Assembly (NCBI RefSeq): GCF_900129785.1
Contig: NZ_FSRC01000003.1
Coordinates: forward strand, 1-64,000
Reading direction: 5' to 3'
Source: Algoriphagus halophilus
GTDB lineage: Bacteria > Bacteroidota > Bacteroidia > Cytophagales > Cyclobacteriaceae
DNA: 64,000 nt
The position numbers were made by a program, and so were the translations under genes. Numbering within the stretch: position 1 is the stretch's first letter; the number at the start of each line of letters is the position of its first letter. The notes under the pieces were generated by a model that was not told where the DNA came from, ran no database searches, and worked only from the letters and a program-made list of their open reading frames with translations. Shown piece by piece: positions 16,935-24,406 of this stretch.

Positions 16935-17294
16935 ATGAAAAGACCGTTTTTAATTATAGCGGCCATGTTTATTGCTGTTGCATCTTATTCACAGAGTGTT
17001 ACAGGCCCTAAAGCAAAAAATGCGAAAGTATCAGATAGGACCAGGAATTCAATACAAGTAGTGTACTACGATCAACCAGAATCTTTAAAAGGCCCCCAAG
17101 CTAAAAATGCTAAAGTTTGGGAAAGGGCAGGAGCTACATCTAAGGTTTATACCAGAAAGAACGTTGACAACCCTAAAGGCTTAAAAGCGAAGAACAGAAA
17201 AGTTTGGGAAGATCCAGAATTATCTGTTACAGGTTCGAAAGCTAGTTACATATTACCAAAGTCCATGCGGCCTAAAAAGTTTTGGTGGCATTAA
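16935..17294 (+). CDS. Small secreted protein with repeated G-x-x-A-K-N-x-K-V motif
   Basis: 119 aa from ATG 16935; a longer frame opens upstream but only this start gives a clean signal peptide (MKRPFLIIAAMFIAVASYSQ). The mature part carries TGPKAKNAKV at 23-32, KGPQAKNAKVW at 52-62, KGLKAKNRKVW at 81-91 and a degenerate TGSKAS at 99-104. The repeat period is therefore about 29 residues. It is strongly basic and ends KKFWWH. I do not recognise a named domain. Export and regular basic repeats suggest binding to an acidic surface polymer or nucleic acid, which is speculation. Confidence 0.7.
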   Translation: MKRPFLIIAAMFIAVASYSQSVTGPKAKNAKVSDRTRNSIQVVYYDQPESLKGPQAKNAKVWERAGATSKVYTRKNVDNPKGLKAKNRKVWEDPELSVTGSKASYILPKSMRPKKFWWH

Positions 17295-17304
17295 TAAAAA
17301 AACG

Positions 17305-17332
17305 AAAGCCCGGTTTAGCCGGGCTTTTTTTA
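17305..17332. terminator. Bidirectional terminator
   Basis: AAAGCCCGG / CCGGGCTTT with T-runs on both sides. It serves the rightward repeat-protein gene and the leftward groES-like gene, whose stop overlaps its right edge. Confidence 0.88.
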
Positions 17333-17704
17333 TAGCTCTTGTTCTCTTTCTAGCATTAGTATAGAACTTTGTGGGACAACATGATATTTTTCACCTCCAT
17401 AAATCACCTCAAAAGATCCATTTAATAGGAAAATTGCCAAATCCCCTTCTTTAGCTTGAAGCGGGACATACTTAATGGGTTCTTCTTTATCCATCCAAGG
17501 TTCAGGGTCTTCAGTGGGCATTGGGATTGGATAGCCTGGCCCTGTTTTGATGATGTATCCTTGTTGGACTTTCTCTTTTTCCTGAACACCAGGCGGGAGA
17601 TATAAGCCTGAACCGGTTTTTTCATTTGGTTTCTTTAGCTTAATCAAAACTCTGTCCCCTACGACGATCAGGTTTTTTAATTTATTGTCAGCTGTCAGTT
17701 CCAT
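17330..17704 (-). CDS. GroES-like co-chaperonin, extended orphan form
   Basis: 124 aa against about 95 for classical GroES. It keeps VVGDRVLIKLKK, a mobile-loop-like segment (KPNEKTGSGLYLPPGVQ) and the closing beta strands (GDLAIFLLNGSFEVIYGGEKYHVVPQSSILML). An acidic/proline insert of about 25 residues (PMPTEDPEPWMDKEEP) sits mid-protein, where GroES has its roof region. No groEL lies nearby; dnaK is the upstream neighbour on the same strand. It is probably a second, divergent GroES whose partner is unclear. Confidence 0.8.
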   Translation of the reverse strand: MELTADNKLKNLIVVGDRVLIKLKKPNEKTGSGLYLPPGVQEKEKVQQGYIIKTGPGYPIPMPTEDPEPWMDKEEPIKYVPLQAKEGDLAIFLLNGSFEVIYGGEKYHVVPQSSILMLEREQEL

Positions 17705-17730
17705 TTCTTAAAATCTAGTATAAACAAATA

Positions 17731-17760
17731 ACGGCACCTGTTAGCTATAACAGATGCCGT
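17731..17760 (-). terminator. Terminator-like hairpin after dnaK
   Basis: ACGGCaCCTGTTA / TAACAGaTGCCGT forms a long stem with one mismatch. On the minus strand it is followed by the moderate T-rich tract TTATTTGTTT. It separates dnaK from the groES-like gene. Confidence 0.65.
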
Positions 17761-17782
17761 ATCTAGTTGGTTTAGACGAAAA

Positions 17783-19702
17783 TTACTTCTTGTCTTCGCT
17801 AACTTCTTCGTAATCTACATCAGAAACTCCATCTCCAGAAGTTCCTTCATCTGTACCCGCTGAGGCATCAGGACCTGGTTGAGCTCCTTCTGCACCCGCA
17901 GCATTATACATTTCTTGTGAAGCAGCTTCCCATGCCTTATTCAAGCCTTCTATAGCTGGATCTAGACCTTCTACATTTTGAGACTGATGAGCAGCCTTCA
18001 AAGTTTCTAGCGCTGAATTAATGGCAGTTTTGTTTCCTTCGGAAAGCTTATCTCCATATTCTTTCAATTGCTTCTCAGTCTGGAAGATTAAGCTGTCAGC
18101 TTGATTCAATTTTTCAATCTTCTCTTTTTCAGCTTTATCTGCAGCAGCATTTGCTTCAGCTTCATTTTTCATTCTGTCAATTTCCTCTTGAGAAAGTCCA
18201 GATGAAGCTTCAATTTTGATCTTTTGCTCTTTACCAGTTCCTTTATCTTTTGCAGACACATTTAGAATACCGTTGGCATCAATATCAAAGGTTACTTCGA
18301 TTTGTGGAACACCTCTTTGAGCTGGCGGGATATCAGTAAGTTGGAATCTACCAATTGTTCTGTTGTCTTTAGCCATTGGTCTTTCACCTTGAAGGACGTG
18401 GATATCTACCGCTGGCTGATTGTCAGCAGCTGTAGAGAACACTTCTGATTTCTTGGTTGGGATCGTGGTGTTAGATTCGATCAATTTGGTGAATACTCCA
18501 CCCATTGTTTCGATTCCTAAAGAAAGAGGGGTCACATCAAGTAGCAACACATCTTTTACTTCACCAGTCAATACACCACCTTGGATTGCAGCTCCAATTG
18601 CTACCACCTCATCAGGGTTTACTCCTTTAGAAGGTTTCTTGCCAAAGAACTTCTCAACTTCTTCTTGGATTTTAGGAATTCTTGTAGATCCACCTACCAA
18701 GATAACTTCATCAATGTCAGATGGACTTAATCCAGCATCATCCAATGCTTTTTTACAAGGCTCCATAGATCTTCTTACAAGATCTTCAGAAAGTTGCTCA
18801 AATTTTGCTCTGCTTAGAGTTCTTACCAAGTGCTTAGGACCTGATTGAGTCGCTGTGATATATGGCAAGTTGATCTCTGTAGATGAAGAACTTGAAAGTT
18901 CGATTTTAGCTTTCTCAGCAGCTTCTTTCAATCTCTGAAGTGCCATTGGATCTTGTCTTAGATCAATTTGCTCTTCGCTTTTAAATTCATCTGCTAACCA
19001 GTTGATAATTACTTGGTCGAAGTCGTCTCCACCTAAGTGAACATCACCGTTGGTAGACTTCACTTCGAAAACACCGTCACCAAGTTCCAAGACTGAAATA
19101 TCAAATGTACCACCACCAAGGTCATACACGGCAATTTTCATGTCTTGATTCTTTTTATCCATACCATAAGCCAATGCAGCAGCAGTAGGCTCGTTGATAA
19201 TTCTTTTTACTTCAAGGCCTGCAATCTGTCCAGCTTCTTTCGTAGCCTGACGCTCAGAGTCATTAAAATATGCAGGTACGGTAATTACTGCTTCAGTAAC
19301 TTCTTGTCCCAAAAAGTCTTCTGCAGTGGTCTTCATTTTTTGAAGAATCATTGCGGAAAGCTCTTGAGGAGTATAAGATCTGTCACCGATTTTAACTACA
19401 ATCGTGTCGTTTGATCCTTTTTCGACTTTATAAGAGGCATGTTTTTTCTCTTCAGAAACTTCAGAGAATTTTTTACCCATAAATCTTTTTACAGATGAAA
19501 TCGTATTAGCAGGGTTAGTGATTGCTTGACGTTTTGCAGGATCACCTACTTTGCGTTCTCCGTTTCCATTGTCAAGAAAAGCCACAATTGATGGAGTGGT
19601 TCTTCTCCCTTCGCTGTTTTGGATGACTACAGGCTCATTACCCTCCATTACGGCTACGCAGGAGTTGGTGGTACCCAAGTCAATGCCGATAATTTTTCCC
19701 AT
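17783..19702 (-). CDS. dnaK: Molecular chaperone DnaK (Hsp70)
   Basis: 639 aa, standard length. The ATPase domain opens with [17 protein letters not shown] and carries [46 protein letters not shown] and [11 protein letters not shown]. The linker [16 protein letters not shown] leads to the substrate-binding domain and a helical lid. The acidic C-terminal tail is [12 protein letters not shown]. It folds nascent and stressed proteins with DnaJ and GrpE, whose genes are not adjacent. A near-perfect inverted repeat lies about 95 bases upstream. Confidence 0.98.
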   Translation of the reverse strand: MGKIIGIDLGTTNSCVAVMEGNEPVVIQNSEGRRTTPSIVAFLDNGNGERKVGDPAKRQAITNPANTISSVKRFMGKKFSEVSEEKKHASYKVEKGSNDTIVVKIGDRSYTPQELSAMILQKMKTTAEDFLGQEVTEAVITVPAYFNDSERQATKEAGQIAGLEVKRIINEPTAAALAYGMDKKNQDMKIAVYDLGGGTFDISVLELGDGVFEVKSTNGDVHLGGDDFDQVIINWLADEFKSEEQIDLRQDPMALQRLKEAAEKAKIELSSSSSTEINLPYITATQSGPKHLVRTLSRAKFEQLSEDLVRRSMEPCKKALDDAGLSPSDIDEVILVGGSTRIPKIQEEVEKFFGKKPSKGVNPDEVVAIGAAIQGGVLTGEVKDVLLLDVTPLSLGIETMGGVFTKLIESNTTIPTKKSEVFSTAADNQPAVDIHVLQGERPMAKDNRTIGRFQLTDIPPAQRGVPQIEVTFDIDANGILNVSAKDKGTGKEQKIKIEASSGLSQEEIDRMKNEAEANAAADKAEKEKIEKLNQADSLIFQTEKQLKEYGDKLSEGNKTAINSALETLKAAHQSQNVEGLDPAIEGLNKAWEAASQEMYNAAGAEGAQPGPDASAGTDEGTSGDGVSDVDYEEVSEDKK

Positions 19703-19795
19703 AATTATATCTATTTAAGTTTTTTCAAATTATTACAAGCTCCTTTCTTCAAGGGATGTGCCATTGCAAAAAACTAAGGGATTTGTGTCAGTTTG

Positions 19796-19823
19796 TCAGA
19801 ATTGTTGGCAGTGCCAATTCTGA
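19796..19823. promoter_or_regulatory. Inverted repeat upstream of dnaK
   Basis: Perfect 9-bp arms TCAGAATTG / CAATTCTGA enclose a 10-base loop whose TTGGCA can re-pair with TGCCAA across the loop edge. Six T residues follow on the plus strand. Next to it, on the minus strand, stand tandem CTGACA hexamers (CTGACAAACTGACA). It is not the CIRCE/HrcA sequence. It may be a heat-shock operator or a terminator for a transcript I cannot see. Confidence 0.4.
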
Positions 19824-19936
19824 TTTTTTACAGAAGTGTCACTATGAATAGATAAATCTTCCAATTATGACAGATTCTTCATTTTTATGAATTCATGTTG
19901 CAACCTTTTTCTAGACAAGTGCATCTATTTAATAGA

Positions 19937-20104
19937 ATGAAGAACTTTTTTAAGGGAAATAAGGAGCGATTAAGGTGGATTTTGGTGTTTTTGATTGGAA
20001 CAGTTTTGATCCAATTGAATGCTCAGTTTGATATTATACCTTTTTGCTGGCAGTTTTTTAAATCCAATATTTCTGGCTTTTCTATTGGAAAATATTTGGG
20101 ATAA
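19937..20104 (+). CDS. Possible small membrane protein (55 aa)
   Basis: A short frame from ATG 19937 reads MKNFFKGNKERLRWILVFLI, followed by a single hydrophobic segment and FDIIPFCWQF near residue 35. A basic N-terminus followed by one membrane helix is plausible for a small inner-membrane protein. It lies 36 bases before the MOSC gene in the same direction. No family is recognised and it could be a chance frame. Confidence 0.45.
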   Translation: MKNFFKGNKERLRWILVFLIGTVLIQLNAQFDIIPFCWQFFKSNISGFSIGKYLG

Positions 20105-20140
20105 ACTGTTCTTTCCTAGAGAACTCCCTTATTTTTAAGG

Positions 20141-20950
20141 ATGCAATTAAATCTCGCAATTCAGGATATTTATATTTATCCAATTAAATCCTTGGGAGGA
20201 GTTCGTGTAGAAGAAGCTTGGGTAGAGGAAAGAGGTTTTCTTCATGATAGAAGGTGGATGCTAGTAGCACCAGATGGAACATTTATTACCCAAAGAAAGC
20301 ATCCCCAATTAGCACTTCTTCAAGTCGTATTGGCAAAAGAGGCTTTACTGGTTTTTGATAAAAATGACAGAGCAAGTCAGATTAGAATCCCCTTTGATAA
20401 ATCTACTTCAGAGCAAATGGAAGTAACTGTATGGGATGATGTGATGATTGCTGAAAAGGTAGGGGTCGAATATGATAAATGGTTTCAAAAGAAATTGGGC
20501 ATGAAGGTGTTTTTGGTAAAAATGCCACAAACTACCCAAAGAAAGGTAGATCCTAAATATGCCAAAAATGGAGAAATAGTAAGCTTTGCAGATGGAATGC
20601 CCTACTTGTTGATCGGTCAGTCTTCTTTACAGGAACTTAATTCCAAATTAAATGACCCGGTACCCATGGATCGATTTAGACCTAATATTGTTTTTTCTGG
20701 AGGAAGGGCTTTTTGCGAAGATGAAATGAATTCTATACGGATAGGAGAGGTGGAGTTTGGTATTATTAAGCCTTGCGCTAGATGTGTACTGACTACCGTG
20801 GATCAGGAAACTGGAAAGAAAGGAAAGGAACCTCTCGCTACTTTAGCAAGTTTTCGTACCAAAAACAATAAAATATTATTCGGTCAAAATATGGTGGCCT
20901 TAAGTTTGGGTAAAGTAAAAGTGGGAGACTCGCTTATTGTAATGGAATAA
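20141..20950 (+). CDS. MOSC domain protein (YcbX/mARC-like)
   Basis: 269 aa. An N-terminal beta-barrel domain (IYPIKSLGGVRVEEAWVEERGFLHDRRWMLV...TQRKHPQLA) is followed by a MOSC domain with RFRPNIVFSGG, EDEMNSIRIGEVEFGIIKPCARC (the cysteine near 224 is the likely molybdenum ligand) and GQNMVAL. This layout matches YcbX and mitochondrial amidoxime reducing component, which reduce N-hydroxylated compounds using sulfurated molybdenum cofactor. It lacks the C-terminal ferredoxin domain of E. coli YcbX, so an external electron donor is needed. Confidence 0.85.
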   Translation: MQLNLAIQDIYIYPIKSLGGVRVEEAWVEERGFLHDRRWMLVAPDGTFITQRKHPQLALLQVVLAKEALLVFDKNDRASQIRIPFDKSTSEQMEVTVWDDVMIAEKVGVEYDKWFQKKLGMKVFLVKMPQTTQRKVDPKYAKNGEIVSFADGMPYLLIGQSSLQELNSKLNDPVPMDRFRPNIVFSGGRAFCEDEMNSIRIGEVEFGIIKPCARCVLTTVDQETGKKGKEPLATLASFRTKNNKILFGQNMVALSLGKVKVGDSLIVME

Positions 20951-20956
20951 CATAAA

Positions 20957-20988
20957 GAAGCCCAACTCATTTTTTGAATTGGGCTTTC
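20957..20988. terminator. Shared terminator of MOSC gene and hemE
   Basis: GAAGCCCAA / TTGGGCTTTC stem between two convergent genes. The tails are pyrimidine-rich on the plus strand and weakly T-rich on the minus strand. Confidence 0.65.
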
Positions 20989-21002
20989 TCTAGTTAGTCT
21001 GT

Positions 21003-22028
21003 TTATTTAAAATCTTTGACTGTCTGGATAAAGACTTTGACCATTTCTGGGTCTATATCCGGATAAACACCATGTCCTAAATTAGCAATATGTCTGGATC
21101 CACGGAACTGTTCCATCATATCCAAAGTAGCAGCTCTTACTTGTTCCGGGTTGCCATACAATGCAGCAGGATCTAGGTTGCCTTGAAGGGTTTTATTCGC
21201 TCCTATTAGTTTTCTGGATTCCTCAATCCCCATATTCCAGTCAAGACCAATCGTCTCACAATTTAAATTGCCCATTTCTTCTCTTGCGAAGAATGCACCT
21301 TTTGCAAATACGGTAACTGGAACCTCCGTAATAGCATCGCAAATCTGAGAGATGTAGAGATGGGAGAATTCTTCATATTGTTTAGGTCCTAAGATTCCGG
21401 CCCAACTGTCAAACACCTGAATTAAATCTGCTCCCGCTTTTACTTGAGCTTGCAGATAATTGATGGTGCTGTCGGTAATCATTTGCAAAAGTTCATGCGA
21501 AAATGAAGGTTGGGTATAGAGCATTTGTCTTGCTTTAGAAAATGTCTTGCTACCACTACCTTCTACCATGTAGGCAAAAATAGTCCATGGAGCCCCTGCA
21601 AATCCAATCAAAGGAACACGGCCATTGAGGTTTTTCTTAGTGATTTCAATTGCTTTGATCACGTAACTCAAATCGTTGGCACCATCTGCAATCCTTAATT
21701 TCTTTAGATCTGCTGTGCTATTGACTGTGTTGGAAAACCAAGGTCCTCGTTTTTCCACCATTTCATAAGGAAGTCCCATTGCTTCGGGGATCACTAAGAT
21801 GTCTGAAAAAATAATGGCAGCATCTACCCCTAAATGGTCCACAGGCTGAATAGTGACTTCAGCAGCCAATTCCGGTGTTTGTGCTAATTCAATAAACCCG
21901 CTGACACTTTCTCTGACAGCTCTATATTCTGGTAGTATTCTACCCGCTTGGCGCATTAACCAAACTGGGGTTCTTTCAACTGGTTCCCCTTTGGCAGCAC
22001 GTAGCAGAAGATCATTTTTTAATTGCAT
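21003..22028 (-). CDS. hemE: Uroporphyrinogen decarboxylase
   Basis: 341 aa. The N-terminal signature [17 protein letters not shown] (substrate arginines), the catalytic aspartate region [45 protein letters not shown] and the final [16 protein letters not shown] histidine motif are all present. It removes four carboxyl groups from uroporphyrinogen III to give coproporphyrinogen III. A TATCTTTG box starts 12 bases before the ATG, so the transcript is leaderless or nearly so. Confidence 0.97.
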   Translation of the reverse strand: MQLKNDLLLRAAKGEPVERTPVWLMRQAGRILPEYRAVRESVSGFIELAQTPELAAEVTIQPVDHLGVDAAIIFSDILVIPEAMGLPYEMVEKRGPWFSNTVNSTADLKKLRIADGANDLSYVIKAIEITKKNLNGRVPLIGFAGAPWTIFAYMVEGSGSKTFSKARQMLYTQPSFSHELLQMITDSTINYLQAQVKAGADLIQVFDSWAGILGPKQYEEFSHLYISQICDAITEVPVTVFAKGAFFAREEMGNLNCETIGLDWNMGIEESRKLIGANKTLQGNLDPAALYGNPEQVRAATLDMMEQFRGSRHIANLGHGVYPDIDPEMVKVFIQTVKDFK

Positions 22029-22032
22029 GCCG

Positions 22033-22040
22033 CAAAGATA
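22033..22040 (-). promoter_or_regulatory. -7 box for hemE
   Basis: On the minus strand TATCTTTG matches TAnnTTTG exactly and ends 4 bases before the hemE ATG. The start of transcription should fall within a few bases of the start codon. Confidence 0.5.
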
Positions 22041-22079
22041 ACAGCCAATTTAAATTTGGCATCGAAAAATGTTGACATA

Positions 22080-22114
22080 AAAAAAACAGGATCTCTGTAA
22101 AACATAAATCCTGT
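22080..22114 (-). terminator. Terminator after the collagen-like lipoprotein gene
   Basis: ACAGGAT / ATCCTGT stem with a 15-base loop. On the minus strand it continues into eight T residues. Confidence 0.65.
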
Positions 22115-22145
22115 CTGTGGTAATCTGTTGGTTTAGAGTAATAGT

Positions 22146-22682
22146 TTAATTTTTTGAGTCAATTCTGATGAAGTCGGACTCTTCAATGTTCAGCATTTTC
22201 ATAGTGTTTTCATAGTCAGAATAATCGATTCTTCCAGATGGAAAATCAGAAGGAAGGACAACAACTCTGAAAATTTGTCCATCTGTCCATTCAGGTCCAA
22301 GCAATGAATAGTTAAGCGGGCCATCCAAGAATATAGAAAAATCACTGATAGTATAGTCGAAATTAAAAATCAAAACACCTTCTTCGAAGAAATAGTTTTG
22401 AGGAAGAATTCTCCATACATCTCTTCCATTATCTATTCCAGAAAGTCTATAAACTAATACTGCATCACTTTCAATTAAGTCTTCCGGAAACTCAAATAGG
22501 TCAGCGTAATCATTTGATTCGGTAAAGTCAATTTCCACTTCATAGGTTGTCCCTAATATATTTATTCCTGGCTCACCTTCTGGACCCATGGGGCCTTCTG
22601 GGCCTATCGGACCTTCACATGCTTGGAAGGTGATTAGTCCAATAAAGAAAAATAGGTATTTAACAGTTCGATTCATTTTCAT
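22146..22682 (-). CDS. Lipoprotein with short collagen-like repeat
   Basis: 178 aa. The signal peptide ends in a lipobox (ITFQAC) with the lipidated Cys near residue 22. Directly after it stands EGPIGPEGPMGPEGEPG, four to five Gly-x-Pro-type triplets. The rest is a beta-rich, acidic domain without a recognised fold. Such cysteine-plus-GPxG proteins are common Bacteroidetes surface lipoproteins. It overlaps the end of the upstream gene by one base and is probably translated with it. Confidence 0.72.
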   Translation of the reverse strand: MKMNRTVKYLFFFIGLITFQACEGPIGPEGPMGPEGEPGINILGTTYEVEIDFTESNDYADLFEFPEDLIESDAVLVYRLSGIDNGRDVWRILPQNYFFEEGVLIFNFDYTISDFSIFLDGPLNYSLLGPEWTDGQIFRVVVLPSDFPSGRIDYSDYENTMKMLNIEESDFIRIDSKN

Positions 22683-23203
22683 TAAAGATTATTTGTTGAA
22701 GGAGAGATTAAAATATTAATTGACACTTCATATGACCCTTTTGGAGTCAGATATAAAATTTTACCAGTTCCAATTATTTTATCTTTTGTGACAACTATTG
22801 TGCCTTTTTCACCTTGATTTCCATATCCAATATTTATTAGCACTCTTTCGTAGGTTGAATCAGAACCGCGAGGTCCGTTTGAAGTCCTTATATTTACCCA
22901 TTTTGAAACGAGAAACTTAAAATCAAGTGTTGAATCTACAATTGTATTGGAGTTATCATATTCATAAACTCTTTCTTGTTCTATTTCAATTACATAATCC
23001 TGTTCATTACTTGAAATATAAACTAAGGAAGGGATTATTTTATATGTTGGAAGTTGGACACCTCTAATTGTATACTCCACATTATTTAAATAATCAGAAG
23101 AAGACTGACTATAACCTTTAAAGGATAAAAGAACAAAAAGTCCAAGAATGGCAGTTAATTTTCTAATTTTTATGTGGTTTAGTTGGAACATAGTTCTTTT
23201 CAC
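22682..23203 (-). CDS. Secreted protein of unknown function
   Basis: 173 aa with a basic N-terminus and hydrophobic signal (LTAILGLFVLLSFKGYSQ), cut near residue 33. The mature part is beta-rich and acidic with repeated V-Y/I-S strands. I recognise no family. Its TAA stop overlaps the ATG of the collagen-like lipoprotein gene, so the two may act together. The stretch is AT-richer than its neighbours, which may hint at recent acquisition. Confidence 0.6.
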   Translation of the reverse strand: MKRTMFQLNHIKIRKLTAILGLFVLLSFKGYSQSSSDYLNNVEYTIRGVQLPTYKIIPSLVYISSNEQDYVIEIEQERVYEYDNSNTIVDSTLDFKFLVSKWVNIRTSNGPRGSDSTYERVLINIGYGNQGEKGTIVVTKDKIIGTGKILYLTPKGSYEVSINILISPSTNNL

Positions 23204-23261
23204 GGCAATAACTGTGCTGGGGTTGGTGAAATTATTGACCGATCTTTGTTAAAAAAACTAA

Positions 23262-23786
23262 TTAGTTGATTGATTGGATGGGAGCAATTACCTGAACTTC
23301 GGATTTTGATACGATTTTATCGATGAAGACCCCAGTTAACTGAATGTCATGCTGGAGGGCATATTCTTTCAATTTTTTCTGTACCGTTGTGGGGTTGGGC
23401 ATCACCCATTTGTTGCTTTTAATAGAAGCTAACAAGAAGCTAGTTTCCTTGAAATCCATTACTTCAAAGTCTTCAATGGGTAATTTTTGATCAATCCCAA
23501 TAAACACTTCCATAGTATCTAGCTTCCCTGCAGGTTCACTGTAATAAATGGTATGCAAGGAGCTTCCCGGATGCAAACCTTTTTGGGCTTCTACACTTTT
23601 AAAAGCTCTCTCTAACACGGGATCCTGTGGAGTTCCTCGAAAATGAATGCCTACTAAGGTAGGAGGGTGGTTCTCAATTACACTAATTTCTATAGGAGTG
23701 TTTCCTCCCAATTGATCAAAGCCCCAATAGCCAGCAATAATAATAGCTACTAATGCAATGGCTCCTATGCCAATTTTCTTGCTCAT
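23262..23786 (-). CDS. Membrane-anchored GyrI-like effector-binding domain protein
   Basis: 174 aa. A single N-terminal membrane helix (about residues 5-24) is followed by a domain beginning with PPTLVGIHFRGTP. It continues with an HTIYYSEPAGKLDTMEVFIGI stretch and ends QHDIQLTGVFIDKIVSK. The two-fold beta-alpha-beta layout fits the GyrI-like/AraC-type small-molecule binding domain, here placed in the periplasm. No ligand can be inferred. It lies 2 bases from the next gene of the same strand. Confidence 0.55.
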   Translation of the reverse strand: MSKKIGIGAIALVAIIIAGYWGFDQLGGNTPIEISVIENHPPTLVGIHFRGTPQDPVLERAFKSVEAQKGLHPGSSLHTIYYSEPAGKLDTMEVFIGIDQKLPIEDFEVMDFKETSFLLASIKSNKWVMPNPTTVQKKLKEYALQHDIQLTGVFIDKIVSKSEVQVIAPIQSIN

Positions 23787-23788
23787 GG

Positions 23789-24373
23789 TTAGAATAGGTA
23801 ACGGACTCCGATCCCGCCTTGGGCTTTCATGTGTCCAACTCTGTCTAATAACTCCAGAAAAAGGCCAAATTCCGCAAAGACATTCATAGGAAGGTCTGAG
23901 AAATAATATTCAGAACCTATAAATGCCTCGGGTCCAAAGTCTACATTCGTTCGGTTTTCCGTTCTAAGATTTCCATTGGAAACCTGATTTACCTCATAGC
24001 TGTAATTCACCTTGGTAGTTCTCAATTGAATACCCGCCCCACCATAGGCCAATAAATACCCTTGAGTGATTCCAAAACTATCTGTAAAATCCTCATGATA
24101 GGCAGATCTGACGTTGAAAGAAACGCCTTTTGAAACGGAATGACCTATGTAAAAGGCATTGGATGCAGGCGGGTTACTTTCAAAATCCTTCTGATAATAA
24201 CTTGCACCGTTGACTCCAGCGCTTCCTATCATTCCTTCAATAGAAATGTAATCACTGATAAAGTCCTTGTAGGTGATGGATAAAGGTTCTCCAAGTCGAA
24301 TTCCTACTCCTCTTTCTTGAGCTAAACTGATGAATGGGATAAATAGAATGAGTGCTAAAACTTTTAATTTCAC
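23789..24373 (-). CDS. Outer membrane beta-barrel protein
   Basis: 194 aa with signal peptide MKLKVLALILFIPFISLAQ. The mature chain alternates short beta strands (GVGIRLGEPLSITYKDF..., AYGGAGIQLRTTKVNYSY) and ends in QGGIGVRYLF, an outer-membrane C-terminus with a terminal phenylalanine. It probably forms an 8-strand barrel. The function is unknown. It precedes the GyrI-like gene by 2 bases and follows an ABC exporter gene. Confidence 0.65.
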   Translation of the reverse strand: MKLKVLALILFIPFISLAQERGVGIRLGEPLSITYKDFISDYISIEGMIGSAGVNGASYYQKDFESNPPASNAFYIGHSVSKGVSFNVRSAYHEDFTDSFGITQGYLLAYGGAGIQLRTTKVNYSYEVNQVSNGNLRTENRTNVDFGPEAFIGSEYYFSDLPMNVFAEFGLFLELLDRVGHMKAQGGIGVRYLF

Positions 24374-24406
24374 AGGGTAATCTTTTTTATTGGTTTAGTG
24401 ATCGGC

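Noticed and set aside
17783..19702. Opposite-strand reading frames inside dnaK (for example near 18420-18848)
   Set aside because: They are shadows of the dnaK coding frame with no domain resemblance and unnatural composition.
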